NCBI GenBank assembly: GCA_937894665.1
Contig: CALAWF010000211.1
Location: 1-6,556, forward strand
From: an uncultured bacterium
GTDB lineage: Bacteria > Cyanobacteriota > Vampirovibrionia > Gastranaerophilales > Gastranaerophilaceae
Length of the DNA: 6,556 bases
Direction of reading: 5' to 3'
The notes under the pieces are model-generated. The model saw nothing but the letters and a program-made list of their open reading frames with translations. It did not search any database and had not been told where the DNA came from. The position numbers and the translations under genes were made by a program. Positions 5,756 to 6,556 of the stretch are shown piece after piece; within the stretch, counting starts at the first letter, position 1, and each line of letters opens with the position of its first letter.

Positions 5756-6556
5756 TTACTTGCTCCTCCATATTTTTTACTAGTGTAGCTTTTTTACCTG
5801 TTTCTTGTTCCCATCTCCACAAAATTATGTCGCAGTAATGAGGGCTTATTTCAATAACTCTTGCTCTCCGTTTGCACCTAGTTGCGGCAATAAGAGTTGA
5901 ACCACTTCCACCAAAACAGTCGAGAACAATATCATTAACACTAGACGTATCAAGCAAAATATCGTACAAAAGTGATACTGGTTTTACTGTCGGATGAAGT
6001 TTTAACAACTCCAATGTTTCAGGCGTATTTGCCCTTACCCCTGGATATGACCACACATTGCATCTATTTCGCCCATGTTTACCTAATTCAATGTTATTTA
6101 TATGAGGTTGAGTACCATGTTTAAATAAACAGACCATTTCATGTGAACTTCTGTAAAGACTTCCCATTCCACCGCCATTTGACTTTACCCATACACAAAT
6201 ATTTTTTAACTCGTTATAAAGGCTTTGTCCAACATTTAAAAAAGTTTTCAAATGCCGCCAATCAATGAAATGGTAATGAAGAGAGCCATCAATCGAATTT
6301 TTAATACAATTTTGCATATATGGGGTTACAAAATTCTTTTCAAATTCTTCATCTGTCATTTCTCCTGATGCCATATCAAATTCCGGGTGTTTGGTTCTCC
6401 CAAGTCCGCATACGTGTCCTGAAATTTTGACATTGTAAGGAGGATCCGTAACTACAATATTTGCTAATTCACCCTGCATAAGGATTTTGTAAGAGGTTTC
6501 TTCTAACGAGTTTCCACAATAAAGGAAATTATCTCCAAGACGCCACAGATCGCCTT
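5748..6556 (-). CDS. DNA methyltransferase (N6-adenine/N4-cytosine type), 5' end cut by window
   Basis: The C-terminal 268 codons of an amino-methyltransferase that transfers a methyl group from S-adenosylmethionine to an exocyclic amine of A or C in DNA. The catalytic motif DPPY comes first (residues 12-15 counted from an internal ATG at 6479), then a variable target-recognition-like stretch, HPTVKP (162-167), and finally the AdoMet-binding FGGSGST (189-195). That order is typical of beta-class enzymes. ATG 6479 is not the start: the frame is open through 6554 and the extra 25 residues read GDLWRLGDNFLYCGNS..., which matches the segment that precedes the methylase domain in phage-type proteins, often after an N-terminal ParB-like domain. 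Whether ParB is present cannot be seen. No restriction endonuclease is visible, so this is more likely an orphan methylase of a prophage or integrative element than half of a restriction-modification pair. It overlaps DUF5681 by 8 bp. Confidence 0.88.
   Translation of the reverse strand, partial: GDLWRLGDNFLYCGNSLEETSYKILMQGELANIVVTDPPYNVKISGHVCGLGRTKHPEFDMASGEMTDEEFEKNFVTPYMQNCIKNSIDGSLHYHFIDWRHLKTFLNVGQSLYNELKNICVWVKSNGGGMGSLYRSSHEMVCLFKHGTQPHINNIELGKHGRNRCNVWSYPGVRANTPETLELLKLHPTVKPVSLLYDILLDTSSVNDIVLDCFGGSGSTLIAATRCKRRARVIEISPHYCDIILWRWEQETGKKATLVKNMEEQVNG
5763..5769 (-). promoter_or_regulatory. Strong ribosome binding site for the DUF5681 gene
   Basis: The minus strand reads GGAGGAG 7 nt before ATG 5755, the strongest Shine-Dalgarno in the window. 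It lies inside the methylase coding sequence and confirms both the start and the overlap. Confidence 0.8.

Overview
The window is an AT-rich bacterial segment that reads in the standard code. A short prepilin-like protein carries a leader and cleavage site of the form KKIFA/FTLSE and a VDVNG...PNK...DLFVF block. That architecture is the one I associate with the very abundant pilin-like proteins of gut Candidatus Gastranaerophilales (Vampirovibrionia, 'Melainabacteria'). The assignment rests on recognition and codon/AT style, not on a marker gene, so it is moderate at best.

Layout from left to right. Positions 1-493 hold no convincing gene. They are a patchwork of short palindromic and direct repeats: two copies of an ATTCT...CTCAGAATGACG element, a GTCATTGCGAG...GCGAAGCAATCC element, a perfect GTCGGCTT hairpin, TAGTGCC direct repeats and a CCCT-rich run. 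Next come a minus-strand prepilin-like gene (494-1219) and, divergent from it, a two-gene plus-strand operon. The operon has an M20 metallopeptidase of the PepT-like type (1359-2522) and, 3 bp later, a short DegT/DnrJ-type PLP aminotransferase-like protein (2526-3362). The operon converges with a small unknown minus-strand gene (3366-3614, 82 aa), which is itself divergent from a PurD-like ATP-grasp protein (3747-5006). The two divergent gaps carry face-to-face promoters, three of the four with an extended -10 (TGnTATAAT or TGCTATTAT).

Positions 5007-5290 form a convergent intergenic region with four hairpins. The last is a 15-bp perfect inverted repeat that probably acts as a bidirectional terminator. 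Right of it lies a minus-strand, phage-like module: a DUF5681 protein (5291-5755) overlapped by the 3' end of a DNA methyltransferase. The methyltransferase frame stays open to the right edge and is therefore truncated by the window (5748-6556). This pair usually travels in prophages and integrative elements, so the left end of such an element probably falls in or near 5007-5290.

The most interesting points are these. The PurD-like protein keeps the GAR-synthetase fold signature at both ends but has lost most catalytic motifs in the middle. Its promoter -10 sits only six bases before the ATG with no ribosome binding site, suggesting a leaderless mRNA. The hairpin cluster marks the border between chromosomal genes and the mobile module. 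No clearly new multi-gene system is evident.
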